Shown: positions 45,636 through 54,316, counted from the first letter of the stretch. The stretch: DNA of 64,000 nt from JAVBRA01 sp031548435 (GCA_031548435.1 JAVBRA010000012.1:1-64000); one strand, 5' to 3'. The notes: generated by a model from the sequence alone, not told the origin. Numbers and translations are program-made.

Positions 45636-46224
45636 AGCATCGAACGCTCTTTCCCATCATCCCGGTTTCCACACGACCAGAGTCCCGGACGGCCACGGCT
45701 TTCGGGAGCGTGTCGGTAAATTCAACACCCCCCAGGACATCACGAATGCACTTGGAATCAGAAACTTCTACTTCGATTTACAGCGAGCAGGTGCGCGACA
45801 TCGGTTCCCGTTAATAACACACCCCGCGTGTGGCTTTGCCGCGATTGCGGATGCAGCGGGCCCTCGTCAACAAATCGGCTCCGGATGCGCCTGGTAATAA
45901 CAAAATGCCGCGGCGGCGAAATCCCCTGCACGGCATGAACAGAGCGGGTGTTTCATTCTTCCCGGCTTCGGGCCGCCGCGTCTATACCTCCGGAAACATG
46001 TCCGACGTTTCCGGCGTCGGGTTGAATTGGCATGCCTCGCCCGGCAATACGACGACGGCGCCTTTTCTGGGCTTCAACAGCTCAAGTCTCTCTCCGACCG
46101 TCGCCAATTACCGCGCCAACGGTGCCGCGGTGCGTTGTCTCCAAGCATTTACCACCTCGGAAACCACCGGGAAAGACCGTTCAATGCCATCAACAGAGCA
46201 ATCTTCCTGGGAAGAATATCCCGA
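45636..46224. other. Gap between the YifB/ComM gene and the PPTase gene, with decayed coding sequence
   Basis: 589 nt. The right half carries the surface-protein pseudogene at 45890-46150. The left half (45640-45890) is open in one frame with protein-like text (GKFNTPQDITNALGIRNFYF) before a stop, which could be a second fragment of a dead gene. No promoter or terminator recognised. Confidence 0.45.
45890..46150 (+). pseudogene. Remnant of a FISUMP/fimbrillin-type surface protein C-terminus
   Basis: In the frame of an ORF starting at 45830, the translation GVSFFPASGRRVYTSGNMSD, then LNWHASPGN, APFLGFNSSSLSPTVANYR and GAAVRCLQAF follows, in order, the closing part of Bacteroidetes major-paralogous-domain/fimbrillin-like surface proteins (FFPA-x-G-x-R, a Trp-containing central strand, then a final VRC). 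There is no signal peptide, no upstream domain and no stop where these proteins normally end, so it reads as a decayed fragment. Confidence 0.5.
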
Positions 46225-46839
46225 TCAAAACGATGCAACGGTATACGCCACAGCCAAAGGGCCAATGAACCGATAACCCAGGCGGATCTTTTCACAGCCA
46301 TCCGCCACCGCCTCCATCGAAGACGCGGCAGGGTCGATGGCAACGATCTCGATCCCCTCCCTGAACGGGATTCCCGGCTTGCCATAATATTTGTATACCG
46401 CCTCTTTAGCGCACCAGATCAGGGCTTTGTACCGGTCGATGCCTCCGAATGCCGCCTCCTCCGCCTCCAGGATATAACGAGGGGCAACCCTGCCGAAATC
46501 GCGTCCCGCTTCCTCGATATCCACGCCGCACCGGGCCCGGGCGAACATCACGGCCACATATCCCCCGGCATGCGAAATGCTGATCGACCGCCGACCGCCA
46601 ACAAGCCGGGGCGCGCCGTCCGCATCGTATTCCACCTCGGTTCCGGCGCCCAAAAAATTCTTAATAACCGTTCTGGCCGCCAACCACTCGCGCCGACGCC
46701 GCCCGTGCGACAATCCGGAGAAACAGAGCGCCTCGCCGGCGGTAAGGCGCACAGCGGCAAGCAACTCGTCTTCGCTCTCGGCAATACGCCACAGAAGAAT
46801 GGCGGCGGCATCCGTTTCTATCGTTTCAACAAGCGGCAT
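46225..46839 (-). CDS. 4'-phosphopantetheinyl transferase (Sfp type)
   Basis: 204 aa from the Met at 46839. The frame runs on to 46866, but that would place the start inside the terminator of the upstream gene. Sfp-type signature: ISISHAGGYVAVMFA, GVDIEEAGRD with the Mg-binding Asp/Glu, and WCAKEAVYKYYGK with the catalytic Glu/Lys. It moves phosphopantetheine from CoA onto Ser of acyl or peptidyl carrier proteins. No carrier-protein or synthase genes lie nearby, so the partner is not shown. Confidence 0.87.
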   Translation of the reverse strand: MPLVETIETDAAAILLWRIAESEDELLAAVRLTAGEALCFSGLSHGRRRREWLAARTVIKNFLGAGTEVEYDADGAPRLVGGRRSISISHAGGYVAVMFARARCGVDIEEAGRDFGRVAPRYILEAEEAAFGGIDRYKALIWCAKEAVYKYYGKPGIPFREGIEIVAIDPAASSMEAVADGCEKIRLGYRFIGPLAVAYTVASF

Positions 46840-46845
46840 GGCGAT

Positions 46846-46888
46846 TAAAAAAAGAACCTGCAACAACCGGGCAGTCGTTGCAGGCTCT
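46846..46888 (-). terminator. Terminator of the OmpP1/FadL gene
   Basis: On the minus strand a 12-bp stem (46888-46877 with 46864-46853, one G-U pair) is followed by seven U. It lies 14 nt after the porin stop and reaches the start region of the PPTase gene. Confidence 0.88.
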
Positions 46889-46901
46889 GGAAAACATTCC
46901 G

Positions 46902-48473
46902 TTAAAATTTATACCCGAAGGTCAGCAACACGTTGTCGGTGGTCTTTTCGGTGCGGGTGATGCCGTCCGACTGGAACATCGGGTTGCCGTTGTAGCTGTA
47001 CAGATAGTAGGGCAACTCTTTCGTCTGGCTGTTGATATAGGCCGCGTCGATAAAGAACTTGTCGGTACGGTAGCCGATGCCGCACGAGACGTTTTGGATG
47101 GCCCCGTAATCCTGCAAGTCGCTCCGTTTGTAGACCGAACTGTAAAAGCCGTAGCCCCCGCGCAGGAATATCCCATAGCCGAGGTTGGCCTCGATCCCCG
47201 CCTTAACGTTGCTGGTGGCGCGGTAGGCCGCTTTCACTTCACGCTTGATGTCGTCGCGGAACGTCAGATCGAGCCCGTCGGCGCGCATCCCGTTGAACCA
47301 GGTCAGCTCGTAGTCGGCCGACAGGATCACGCTCCGGGCAATCACATACGACAACCCGCCGATCAGACGCGTGGGCGTCTGCATCGTGTATTCCTGGATG
47401 GGTTCGGGCGTGTATTCGACCTGCGCGTCGACGGAGTTGGTTTCGTTGACCGTCATCCGTTCCTGGTAGATATCCGAAACGTCGATGAACGAAGGCGTAT
47501 GCACGGCCAGCCCGATGCGCAGGTTGGGAATCGGGGTCACCACGGCCCCGAGTTTGACATTGAAGCCCGTCCCTTCCATCTCAAGGTAGGTGTCGTAGAT
47601 AGCGCGTTGCAGATAGCCTCCGGTGTTGTCGAACGGCACCTCGGTGTAGGTTTTGTGCTCCTTGTAGCGGAGGTCCTGTATGCCGACGGCAACCCCCAGG
47701 TACAGGGCGTCGCTCACCTGGCTGCCCAGGGCCAGCGAGTACTCGTCGACGCCGCCCGAGGTGTAGACGTCGTACTGCGGAATGATCTGCGCGTTGGCGC
47801 CGAACACCGGCCCGGCCTCCGGAAATTCAGCGTCTTCGTATAAGGTGTAGCCCCCGTAAGCGGGGTTATAATTGACCAGGAACGTCTGGTAAGCCAGCAC
47901 CGCCCCCCAGTCGGCCACGTTGATGCCGTCGAAGATACGGTAGTCGCCCGGGCCGATTTTTGTAGGGTCGTACGCTCCGTGGTTGAGCTGGGTCATGAAT
48001 TTGTCGGCGATCGAGTTCTTGCCGTTGAAACCCTGCACCCTCACCGTGCCGTTGAAGTCGGCCAGCCGGTTGTAGCTGAAGCCCACCGCCCAGCCGCGGT
48101 TGGCATAGTCGGACTCGTGCACCACCAGCCCGAAGTTGCCGTTGAGGTACTTGGTTTTATTGGCCGAGGTGCTGACACTCTGAAACTCATCGGAATAGTT
48201 GAGCCCCTCGTACACCGAATTGTTGTTGATGAACGACAGCGCCGGAGTATAGGTGATCTCGTTCGAACGGTACATCCCCAGTCCGGCGGGGTTGATGCCG
48301 ATCGACGAGGCGTCGGCCCCGAGCGAGCTGAAAGCCCCTCCCATCCCGATGCTGCGGGCCGTGCCCAGATTGTAGTTATACCTCGAAAACCGCAATACGT
48401 CCGAGGCCGTTTGTGCGTGAACCGTTGTGATGCCCACCGCAACAAAGCAAACGGCGGATAAAATTTTCTTCAT
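46902..48473 (-). CDS. OmpP1/FadL/TodX-family outer-membrane protein
   Basis: 523 aa with a signal peptide (MKKILSAVCFVAVGITTVHA, cleavage after residue 20). The mature N-terminus has the family signature GTARSIGMGGAFSSLGADASS, then NPAGLGMYR, followed by a long beta-barrel with alternating aromatic strands and a final YKF at the C-terminus, as needed for barrel insertion. The family takes up hydrophobic compounds such as fatty acids. Same strand as the repetitive lipoprotein gene upstream, separated by 80 nt and a hairpin. Confidence 0.88.
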   Translation of the reverse strand: MKKILSAVCFVAVGITTVHAQTASDVLRFSRYNYNLGTARSIGMGGAFSSLGADASSIGINPAGLGMYRSNEITYTPALSFINNNSVYEGLNYSDEFQSVSTSANKTKYLNGNFGLVVHESDYANRGWAVGFSYNRLADFNGTVRVQGFNGKNSIADKFMTQLNHGAYDPTKIGPGDYRIFDGINVADWGAVLAYQTFLVNYNPAYGGYTLYEDAEFPEAGPVFGANAQIIPQYDVYTSGGVDEYSLALGSQVSDALYLGVAVGIQDLRYKEHKTYTEVPFDNTGGYLQRAIYDTYLEMEGTGFNVKLGAVVTPIPNLRIGLAVHTPSFIDVSDIYQERMTVNETNSVDAQVEYTPEPIQEYTMQTPTRLIGGLSYVIARSVILSADYELTWFNGMRADGLDLTFRDDIKREVKAAYRATSNVKAGIEANLGYGIFLRGGYGFYSSVYKRSDLQDYGAIQNVSCGIGYRTDKFFIDAAYINSQTKELPYYLYSYNGNPMFQSDGITRTEKTTDNVLLTFGYKF

Positions 48474-48503
48474 AATTTACGGAAGCTGATATGGGTTATA
48501 ACA

Positions 48504-48532
48504 GATCCGCAGAGCAGGAAGCCCTGCGGATC
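48504..48532 (-). terminator. Hairpin after the repetitive lipoprotein gene
   Basis: GATCCGCAG (48504-48512) pairs perfectly with CTGCGGATC (48524-48532), 11-nt loop. On the minus strand it is followed only by TGTTAT, so it may be a weak or partial terminator. Confidence 0.5.
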
Positions 48533-48553
48533 CGTATCGATATTTTTCAAATA

Positions 48554-50167
48554 TTACCTGCGGCGGGTTCCGCCCGAAGAGCCTCCGGAAGAGCCGCCCG
48601 AACTCGATCCGCTCGATGAACCGCCGCCGCTCGAATAGCTGCTGCTCGATGAACCGGAACTGCTGCCCCGCTGCCTGTCGGACGAAGAAGAACTGGAGCT
48701 CGAAGAAGAACTGGAGCCTGACGAAGACGACCTGCTTGAACCGGAACCCGATCCACTCGAATAGCTACCCGATGAACCGCTCGATGAGCCGCCCGAATAG
48801 CTGCTGCCCGACGAAGCCGGCCTGTTGTGGGTCGACGAGCCGCTTGAGTATTCGTTTGAGTATCCGCGCTGCAAATTCGAAGATCCCGACCTGCTGGCAC
48901 CCGACGATCCGCTTGACGATCCGCCGCCGGACTGATTTGTAACCGTTCCGCGGTGCCGCGTGTCAGTCGGGGTGCTTACGTCCGAGGAACCACTCCTCGA
49001 TCCGCCTGAAACCGAACCGCCCGATGAGCCGCTATTTGACGGATTCGAAACCGTTCCGCGCTGCCTGGTATCGGTCGAGGTGCCGGAAGCACCACTTCCC
49101 GATCCGCCCGAAGCACCGGCCGGAGGCGTGTAGCTGCCGCCCGAAGAGACGGAACCCGCACCACCCCTCTGACGCGTAGTGCTGCCTGCGCCGCTTGTAT
49201 TGGGATCGTACGTCGAACTGCGGACAGGTTCCACGGAACCCCTCTGACGGGTGGTCGAGGTCGAAGAAGACGAGCCTCCGGCTGACCGCGAAGTCGTACC
49301 GACGGATCCCCTCTGCCGTGTAGCAGACGAGTTGTAGCCCGACGACGAACTGCGGTAGCTCGCTCCCGAGATCCCTCCCTGGCGGTACGGGTTGTCGTAA
49401 GTGCCGTTGCCCAAGCTCGACGAACGGCGCCTGGTCGAGGGCGAACTGCTGTAATAAACGGGATTGTTTTTGCCCGGATGCGAGGGATAATAATATCCGC
49501 CTCCATAATAATAGGGGTTATATCCGGGGTAATAGGGATCGCAGCCCCAATACGGACGGTTCCAATACGACCACGAGGAATAATACCCCCACTGATAGGG
49601 CGCGTAATAATACGGGCCGTAATAGCCCCCGTAACCATAGTAAGGGTTATAGTAATACGGGTTGTACCGGCCGTAATACCACGGATTATAACAATTCCAT
49701 CCCCAGCTGAACGAGAAACTGATTCCCGGGCGGGCAACGGGCAGGATGTTATAGCCGTACATCCACCACGGGTCGACCGAGGAATAATATCCGTAAAGGC
49801 TCGAATAGCGCCACGGGTCATCCTCGATATAGACGTTGTAGACGTTCACATTCGACGCCTGGCCGCCGTCCTGCTGCACGGCATACGACTGTCCGCCGCC
49901 ATTGTTCTGCGGAACAGCCTCGGCGCCGTCCATCGAGAAGGGAATCACCTCATCGCCCGAAGCGGTGGTGACTTCGGCCGGTTTCTGCTGCACGGCTTTC
50001 TGGGTATTCGTAGCGGAGGAAGCCTGGGTCACCGTAGCCACCCTTCGGTAATTGGAGTTATAAAGTTCGTCGCCATAACGCGATGACGTCGCCCGCGACG
50101 ACGAGCCGCACGAGGTCGACAATGCCGCCAAGGCTACAATCAAGCAACTGAAAATCAACCGTTTCAT
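48554..50167 (-). CDS. Low-complexity Tyr/Ser/Gly-rich lipoprotein with TRQRG repeats
   Basis: 537 aa. N-terminal signal with Cys20 (AALSTSC), so probably lipidated. Residues about 105-235 are extraordinarily rich in Tyr, Pro, Gly and Trp (NPYYYNPYYGYGGYYGPYYY and similar). From about 240 on, a Ser/Gly/Thr-rich region carries at least five spaced copies of (T/D)TRQRG or close variants (TRQRGSV, TRQRGGA, TRQRGTV, TRHRGTV, DRQRG). The C-terminus is almost pure Ser/Gly ending in TRRR. Composition suggests a flexible or adhesive cell-surface protein; no catalytic domain seen. Confidence 0.7.
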   Translation of the reverse strand: MKRLIFSCLIVALAALSTSCGSSSRATSSRYGDELYNSNYRRVATVTQASSATNTQKAVQQKPAEVTTASGDEVIPFSMDGAEAVPQNNGGGQSYAVQQDGGQASNVNVYNVYIEDDPWRYSSLYGYYSSVDPWWMYGYNILPVARPGISFSFSWGWNCYNPWYYGRYNPYYYNPYYGYGGYYGPYYYAPYQWGYYSSWSYWNRPYWGCDPYYPGYNPYYYGGGYYYPSHPGKNNPVYYSSSPSTRRRSSSLGNGTYDNPYRQGGISGASYRSSSSGYNSSATRQRGSVGTTSRSAGGSSSSTSTTRQRGSVEPVRSSTYDPNTSGAGSTTRQRGGAGSVSSGGSYTPPAGASGGSGSGASGTSTDTRQRGTVSNPSNSGSSGGSVSGGSRSGSSDVSTPTDTRHRGTVTNQSGGGSSSGSSGASRSGSSNLQRGYSNEYSSGSSTHNRPASSGSSYSGGSSSGSSGSYSSGSGSGSSRSSSSGSSSSSSSSSSSSDRQRGSSSGSSSSSYSSGGGSSSGSSSGGSSGGSSGGTRRR

Positions 50168-50489
50168 GATTATTTAAGTTTTAGGTTACAGGGCCTTACC
50201 CGCTTATGTGTCACGTTTCTTTATCAATATAACGTATGAACGGCAAAAAAGTTACATCGACACATCAGGTTCCGCTTTCCGTTTGCCGAAAAAACTTTCG
50301 CAGGCAAAAAAACACTCCCCTTGTTACTGTAAATATACGGACTTTCTATTGATTTGCAAAAAAATCGCGATTTTTTTGTGTTTTTTACAACAATACGATC
50401 ATTTCCCGGCTGGCCGGAGGGCGCCCGTCAAATCAAAATCCCCCGCAACTGCGCGAGTCGCGGAGGATTCGAAAGGCTCTCTATCGCCC
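50168..50489. other. Gap between the repetitive lipoprotein gene and serS
   Basis: 322 nt. It holds the serS terminator at its right end and an A/T-rich left part (50215-50400) with A- and T-runs that presumably carries the leftward promoter of the lipoprotein gene. No gene recognised. Confidence 0.5.
50438..50468 (-). terminator. Terminator of serS
   Basis: On the minus strand a 12-bp stem (50468-50457 with 50449-50438, two G-U pairs) with a 7-nt loop is followed by TTTTGATTTG, 22 nt after the serS stop. Confidence 0.8.
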
Positions 50490-51764
50490 CTATTCCGCGA
50501 TCGACTCAAAGCGGGTGTAGGGCACCAGCGCCTGCGGAATGCGCACTCCCCCGGGAGTCTGGTTGTTCTCCAGCAGCGCCGCCAGAATACGGGGCAAGGC
50601 CAGCGAACTGCCGTTGAGCGTGTGGGCCAGGGTGGTTTTCTTACCGCCGTCGCGGAAGCGAAGCTTGAGCCGGTTGGCCTGGAACGACTCGAAGTTCGAC
50701 ACCGACGACACTTCCAGCCAACGCCCCTGCGCGGCCGAATAGACCTCGAAGTCGTAGGTCAGCGCCGAGGTGAAGCTCATGTCGCCGCCGCACAGCCGCA
50801 GAATGCGGTAAGGCAGTCCCAGTTTCTGAATGATCGACTCGACGTGCGCCACCATTTTATCCAATGCCTCGTACGATTTTTCGGGGTGCTCGACGCGCAC
50901 GATCTCCACCTTGTCGAACTGGTGCAGGCGGTTCAGGCCGCGCACATCCTTGCCGTACGAACCGGCCTCACGGCGGAAGCAGGGGGTGTAGGCGGTCAGG
51001 CCCACGGGCAGGTCTTTCTCGTCGAGGATCACGTCGCGGTAGATGTTGGTCACCGGCACCTCGGCCGTGGGGATCAGGTAGAAATTGTCTTCGGTGGCAT
51101 GGTACATCTGCCCCTCTTTGTCGGGAAGCTGGCCCGTGCCAAAACCTGACGCCTCGTTGACCATCAACGGCGGCATCACCTCGGTGTAACCCGCAGCGGT
51201 ATTGCAGTCCAAGAAAAAAGTAATCAATGCACGCTGCAACGCCGCGCCTTTCCCTTTATATACGGGGAACCCGGCCCCGGTGAGTTTGGTGCCCAGCTCG
51301 AAGTCGATGATGTCGTATTTTTTCGCGATTTCCCAATGGGGCAGCGCCTTGTCGCCCAATACCGGAATATCGCCGCCGCTGCGCACCACCACATTGTCTT
51401 CGGCCGTGCGACCCGCGGGCACCGACCCGTGCGGCAGGTTGGGCAGCAGCACGATGGCGGCGTTCAGTTCGTCTTCGGTTTTTTTCAACTCTTCTTCCAG
51501 CGCCCGGCTTTCATCCTTGATCGTGACGGTGCGCTCTTTGGCTTTGTCGGCCTCGTCTTTTTTGCCTTCCTTGAACAGGATGCCGATCTGCTTCGACAGG
51601 GCGTTCAACTCGGCCAGCAGGGCGTCGGACTGGGACTGGATCGCTTTGCGGCGGTCGTCGAGCGCAATGATTTTTTCGATCTGCGGGGCGGCGTCACAGC
51701 CTTTTACGGCCAGCCGCGTTATGGTGTCCCGGGTGTTCTCGCGGATTTGCTTCAACGTCAGCAT
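50490..51764 (-). CDS. serS: Seryl-tRNA synthetase
   Basis: 424 aa. N-terminal antiparallel coiled-coil arm (residues about 30-105) that holds the long variable arm of tRNA-Ser, then the class II core: motif 2 PCFRREAGSYGKDVRGLNRLHQFDKVE and motif 3 GSSLALPRILAALLENNQ are easy to see. Complete. Divergent from the his operon. Confidence 0.96.
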   Translation of the reverse strand: MLTLKQIRENTRDTITRLAVKGCDAAPQIEKIIALDDRRKAIQSQSDALLAELNALSKQIGILFKEGKKDEADKAKERTVTIKDESRALEEELKKTEDELNAAIVLLPNLPHGSVPAGRTAEDNVVVRSGGDIPVLGDKALPHWEIAKKYDIIDFELGTKLTGAGFPVYKGKGAALQRALITFFLDCNTAAGYTEVMPPLMVNEASGFGTGQLPDKEGQMYHATEDNFYLIPTAEVPVTNIYRDVILDEKDLPVGLTAYTPCFRREAGSYGKDVRGLNRLHQFDKVEIVRVEHPEKSYEALDKMVAHVESIIQKLGLPYRILRLCGGDMSFTSALTYDFEVYSAAQGRWLEVSSVSNFESFQANRLKLRFRDGGKKTTLAHTLNGSSLALPRILAALLENNQTPGGVRIPQALVPYTRFESIAE

Positions 51765-51787
51765 AGGTTCTGTTTTTTATTTGCCCG

Positions 51788-51795
51788 CAAATTTA
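51788..51795 (-). promoter_or_regulatory. -7 promoter element for serS
   Basis: The minus strand reads TAAATTTG, matching TAnnTTTG, 24 nt before the serS ATG. No clear TTTG -33 box. Confidence 0.55.
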
Positions 51796-51864
51796 TAATA
51801 AATTCCTCAGAAGCCGTTTAAGTTTTGCTTCCGAAGCGGCCTAAAAACGATTTTCTCCTAAAAA

Positions 51865-51895
51865 TTTGCACTTTAACGAAAACGCCGTATATTTG
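51865..51895 (+). promoter_or_regulatory. Promoter of the histidine operon
   Basis: TTTG (51865-51868), 19-nt spacer, TATATTTG (51888-51895): full Bacteroidetes consensus. The start site should be near 51902, so the leader peptide begins within about 15 nt of the 5' end and the leader RNA is about 180 nt. Confidence 0.78.
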
Positions 51896-51916
51896 CGGCG
51901 TAAACATCGCTCGACA

Positions 51917-51976
51917 ATGATTGCACCGAACAACATCCACGGCCACCACCACCATCACTTACACCGCTTGGGGTAG
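51917..51976 (+). CDS. hisL: his operon leader peptide
   Basis: 19 codons, ATG to TAG: MIAPNNIHGHHHHHLHRLG. Seven of 19 residues are His, five of them consecutive (51944-51958) plus His8 and His16. The short ORF lies between the his promoter and hisG. Its stop codon lies inside the antiterminator segment at 51971-51980. Too short and too biased to be a functional protein; its role is to let a ribosome measure charged tRNA-His. Confidence 0.88.
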   Translation: MIAPNNIHGHHHHHLHRLG

Positions 51977-52059
51977 GCTTTGGACCTGTTGTATCTTACG
52001 AACGAAACCGAATAAGAATATAATACGGAAGCTTACCTTGAAAAGGGTAGGCTTTTTTT
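51971..52059 (+). promoter_or_regulatory. Histidine attenuator: antiterminator/terminator switch
   Basis: Segment A (GGGTAGGCTT, 51971-51980, over the leader stop) and segment C (the identical GGGTAGGCTT, 52045-52054) compete for segment B (AAGCTTACCTT, 52029-52039). B:C gives an 11-bp stem with two G-U pairs and a GAAA tetraloop (52040-52043), running into seven T (52053-52059), an intrinsic terminator. A:B gives an antiterminator. A ribosome stalled at the His codons leaves A free; one that reaches the stop codon covers A. Expected result: read-through only when His-tRNA is scarce. Confidence 0.85.
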
Positions 52060-52080
52060 ATTAAAAAAACCGAGAAAACC

Positions 52081-52932
52081 ATGATCAGATTAGCAGTCCA
52101 GGCCAAGGGACGATTGAACGAAGAGAGCATCCAACTGCTTGCCGAGGCGGGCATCACCATCGAACAGAGCAAACGCAAGTTGCTGGCCAAGAGCCCCGAT
52201 TTTGCGGTGGAAGTATTGTACCTGCGCGACGACGACATTCCGCACGCCGTGGCCATGGGCGTGGCCGACATCGGCATCGTGGGCCTGAACGAGGTCGAGG
52301 AAAAAGAACAGCCGGTGGACATCGTCAACAAGCTCGGGTTCGGCAAATGCCGCATCTCGCTGGCGATCCCCAAAGCCGACAAATACGACGGGCTGGCCTA
52401 CTTCAACGGCAAGCGCATCGCCACGTCGTACCCGAAGGTGCTGCGCCGCTTCTTCCGCGACAACAACATCGCGGCCGACATCCACGAGATCGCCGGCTCG
52501 GTCGAGATCGCCCCGGCCGTGGGCATGGCCGATTGCATCTTCGACATCGTCAGCAGCGGCGGCACGCTGGTGACCAACGGACTGGTGGAGGTCGAACAGG
52601 TATTGTTCTCCGAAGCCGTGCTGATCGCCAACCGGACCTTGAGCGACGAGAAGAAAGCGATCCTCGCCCAGCTGCTGTTCCGTTTCGAATCGGTGGAACG
52701 CAGCAAAGGCAAAAAATACATGCTGATGAACGTCCCCAATGCCAACATCGAAAAGATCGTGGCCATGCTTCCGGGCATGAAAAGCCCCACCATCCTGCCG
52801 CTGGCCCAGCAGGGATGGAGCTCGATCCACGTGGTGATCGACGAGAAGGAACTGTGGAACAAGATCGAAGACCTCAAAAAACTCGAAGCGGAAGATATCC
52901 TGGTGCTCTCGCTCGAAAAAATGATCCTGTGA
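52081..52932 (+). CDS. hisG: ATP phosphoribosyltransferase, long form
   Basis: 283 aa: the long HisG, with a C-terminal regulatory domain (about residues 205-283) that binds His for feedback inhibition, so no HisZ is needed. Core features: the N-terminal LAVQAKGRLNEESIQLLAEAG, GVADIGIVGLNEVEE and the PRPP loop around ADCIFDIVSSGGTLVTNGL. First step of histidine synthesis (PRPP + ATP to PR-ATP). First structural gene behind the attenuator; its TGA overlaps the hisD ATG. Confidence 0.95.
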   Translation: MIRLAVQAKGRLNEESIQLLAEAGITIEQSKRKLLAKSPDFAVEVLYLRDDDIPHAVAMGVADIGIVGLNEVEEKEQPVDIVNKLGFGKCRISLAIPKADKYDGLAYFNGKRIATSYPKVLRRFFRDNNIAADIHEIAGSVEIAPAVGMADCIFDIVSSGGTLVTNGLVEVEQVLFSEAVLIANRTLSDEKKAILAQLLFRFESVERSKGKKYMLMNVPNANIEKIVAMLPGMKSPTILPLAQQGWSSIHVVIDEKELWNKIEDLKKLEAEDILVLSLEKMIL

Positions 52933-54224
52933 TGATTGAAATCATTGCCAACCCGCCCGAGGCCGAATGGGACGTCCTGCTCAAACGCGGAACGCAGGCT
53001 ACGAGCGCGGAAAAAAACGAAGCCGTGGCCGGGATCCTGGCGCAGGTAAAAGTCGGGGGCGACAGTGCGTTACTCGACTTTGCGGAGAAATTCGACAAGG
53101 CAAAGCTCGCCTCGCTGGCCGTTTCGCAACAGGAAATAAGCGAAGCGCAAGCCGCTGTTGCGCCGGAGTTGAAACAGGCCATCGCTGCCGCCAAGGCAAA
53201 TATCGAAGCGTTCCATGCCGCGCAAAAACGCGGGGACGTATTCGTCGAAACCGCGCCCGGCGTGAGGTGCTGGCAAAAAACCGTCCCTATTCAGAAGGTG
53301 GGGCTGTACATCCCCGGCGGCAGCGCGCCGCTGTTCTCGACCGTGCTGATGCTGGCCGTACCGGCGCAGATCGCCGGGTGCCGCGAGATCGTGCTTTGCA
53401 CGCCGCCGAACGCCGAAGGAGGCATCCACCCGGCCATTCTCTATGCCGCCGGATTGTGCGGGGTGAGCAAAATTTTCAAGTGCGGCGGGGCGCAGGCGAT
53501 CGGAGCGATGGCCTACGGCACGGCAACCGTTCCCAAGGTCGACAAGATATTCGGCCCCGGCAACCAGTACGTGACCATCGCCAAACAGATGGTGAGCGTG
53601 TCGGACACAGCGATCGACATGCCCGCCGGCCCGTCGGAGGTGCTGGTGATGGCCGACGACACGGCCGACGCGTCGTTCGTGGCCGCCGACCTGTTATCGC
53701 AGGCCGAGCACGGCAACGACTCGCAGGCAATCCTGGCAACCGACTCGGAAACGCTGGCCAGAGCGGTGCAAACCGAGGTCGAGATCCAGCTGAAAGCACT
53801 GCCCCGCGAGGCATTGGCCGCAAGCAGCCTTGAAAACAGCCGCATCATTGTGCTGCAATCAACGGAGGAGATGATCGGGTTTACCAACCGCTACGCCCCC
53901 GAGCACCTCATCATTTCGATGGCCAACCCGTGGAAAATCGCGGATAAAATCGAGTCGGCGGGAAGCATCTTCCTCGGCAACTATGCCCCCGAAAGCGCCG
54001 GCGACTACGCCTCGGGCACGAACCACACGTTGCCTACCAACGGCTGGGCGGCCTCGTACAGCGGCGTCAACCTCGACAGCTTCACCAAGAAGATCACCTG
54101 CCAGGAGATCACCCCCGAAGGGCTGCTGAACATCGGCGTCACCATCGAAACCATGGCCGAAGCCGAACAGTTGCAGGCCCACAAAAACGCCGTAACCGTC
54201 CGGCTGAACAAAATACGCCCATAG
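52932..54224 (+). CDS. hisD: Histidinol dehydrogenase
   Basis: 430 aa from the ATG at 52932, which overlaps the hisG stop by 1 nt. Conserved parts: YIPGGSAPLFSTVLM, the KIFGPGNQYVTIAKQ motif, DMPAGPSEVLVMADD, LSQAEHGNDSQAIL with zinc and catalytic residues, and NRYAPEHLIIS. It carries out the last two NAD-dependent oxidations from histidinol to histidine. Confidence 0.95.
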   Translation: MIEIIANPPEAEWDVLLKRGTQATSAEKNEAVAGILAQVKVGGDSALLDFAEKFDKAKLASLAVSQQEISEAQAAVAPELKQAIAAAKANIEAFHAAQKRGDVFVETAPGVRCWQKTVPIQKVGLYIPGGSAPLFSTVLMLAVPAQIAGCREIVLCTPPNAEGGIHPAILYAAGLCGVSKIFKCGGAQAIGAMAYGTATVPKVDKIFGPGNQYVTIAKQMVSVSDTAIDMPAGPSEVLVMADDTADASFVAADLLSQAEHGNDSQAILATDSETLARAVQTEVEIQLKALPREALAASSLENSRIIVLQSTEEMIGFTNRYAPEHLIISMANPWKIADKIESAGSIFLGNYAPESAGDYASGTNHTLPTNGWAASYSGVNLDSFTKKITCQEITPEGLLNIGVTIETMAEAEQLQAHKNAVTVRLNKIRP

Positions 54225-54316
54225 GGTGTTTTGTTGTCGGAGACCTGCGTGCGCTCACAAAGAGAACTATCGGAAACCACTTGGCAATACCCGGTATAAT
54301 GACAGAAAATAGAAAA

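Noticed and set aside
48616..48942. Asn/Arg/Pro-rich frame antisense to the repetitive lipoprotein gene
   Set aside because: It is the complement of Ser/Gly codon repeats; the sense frame has a signal peptide and continuous 537 codons.
51944..51958. Run of five His codons as a vector-derived His tag
   Set aside because: It lies in its natural place between the his promoter and hisG, with a stop codon and a matched terminator/antiterminator, so it is a leader peptide and not cloning residue.
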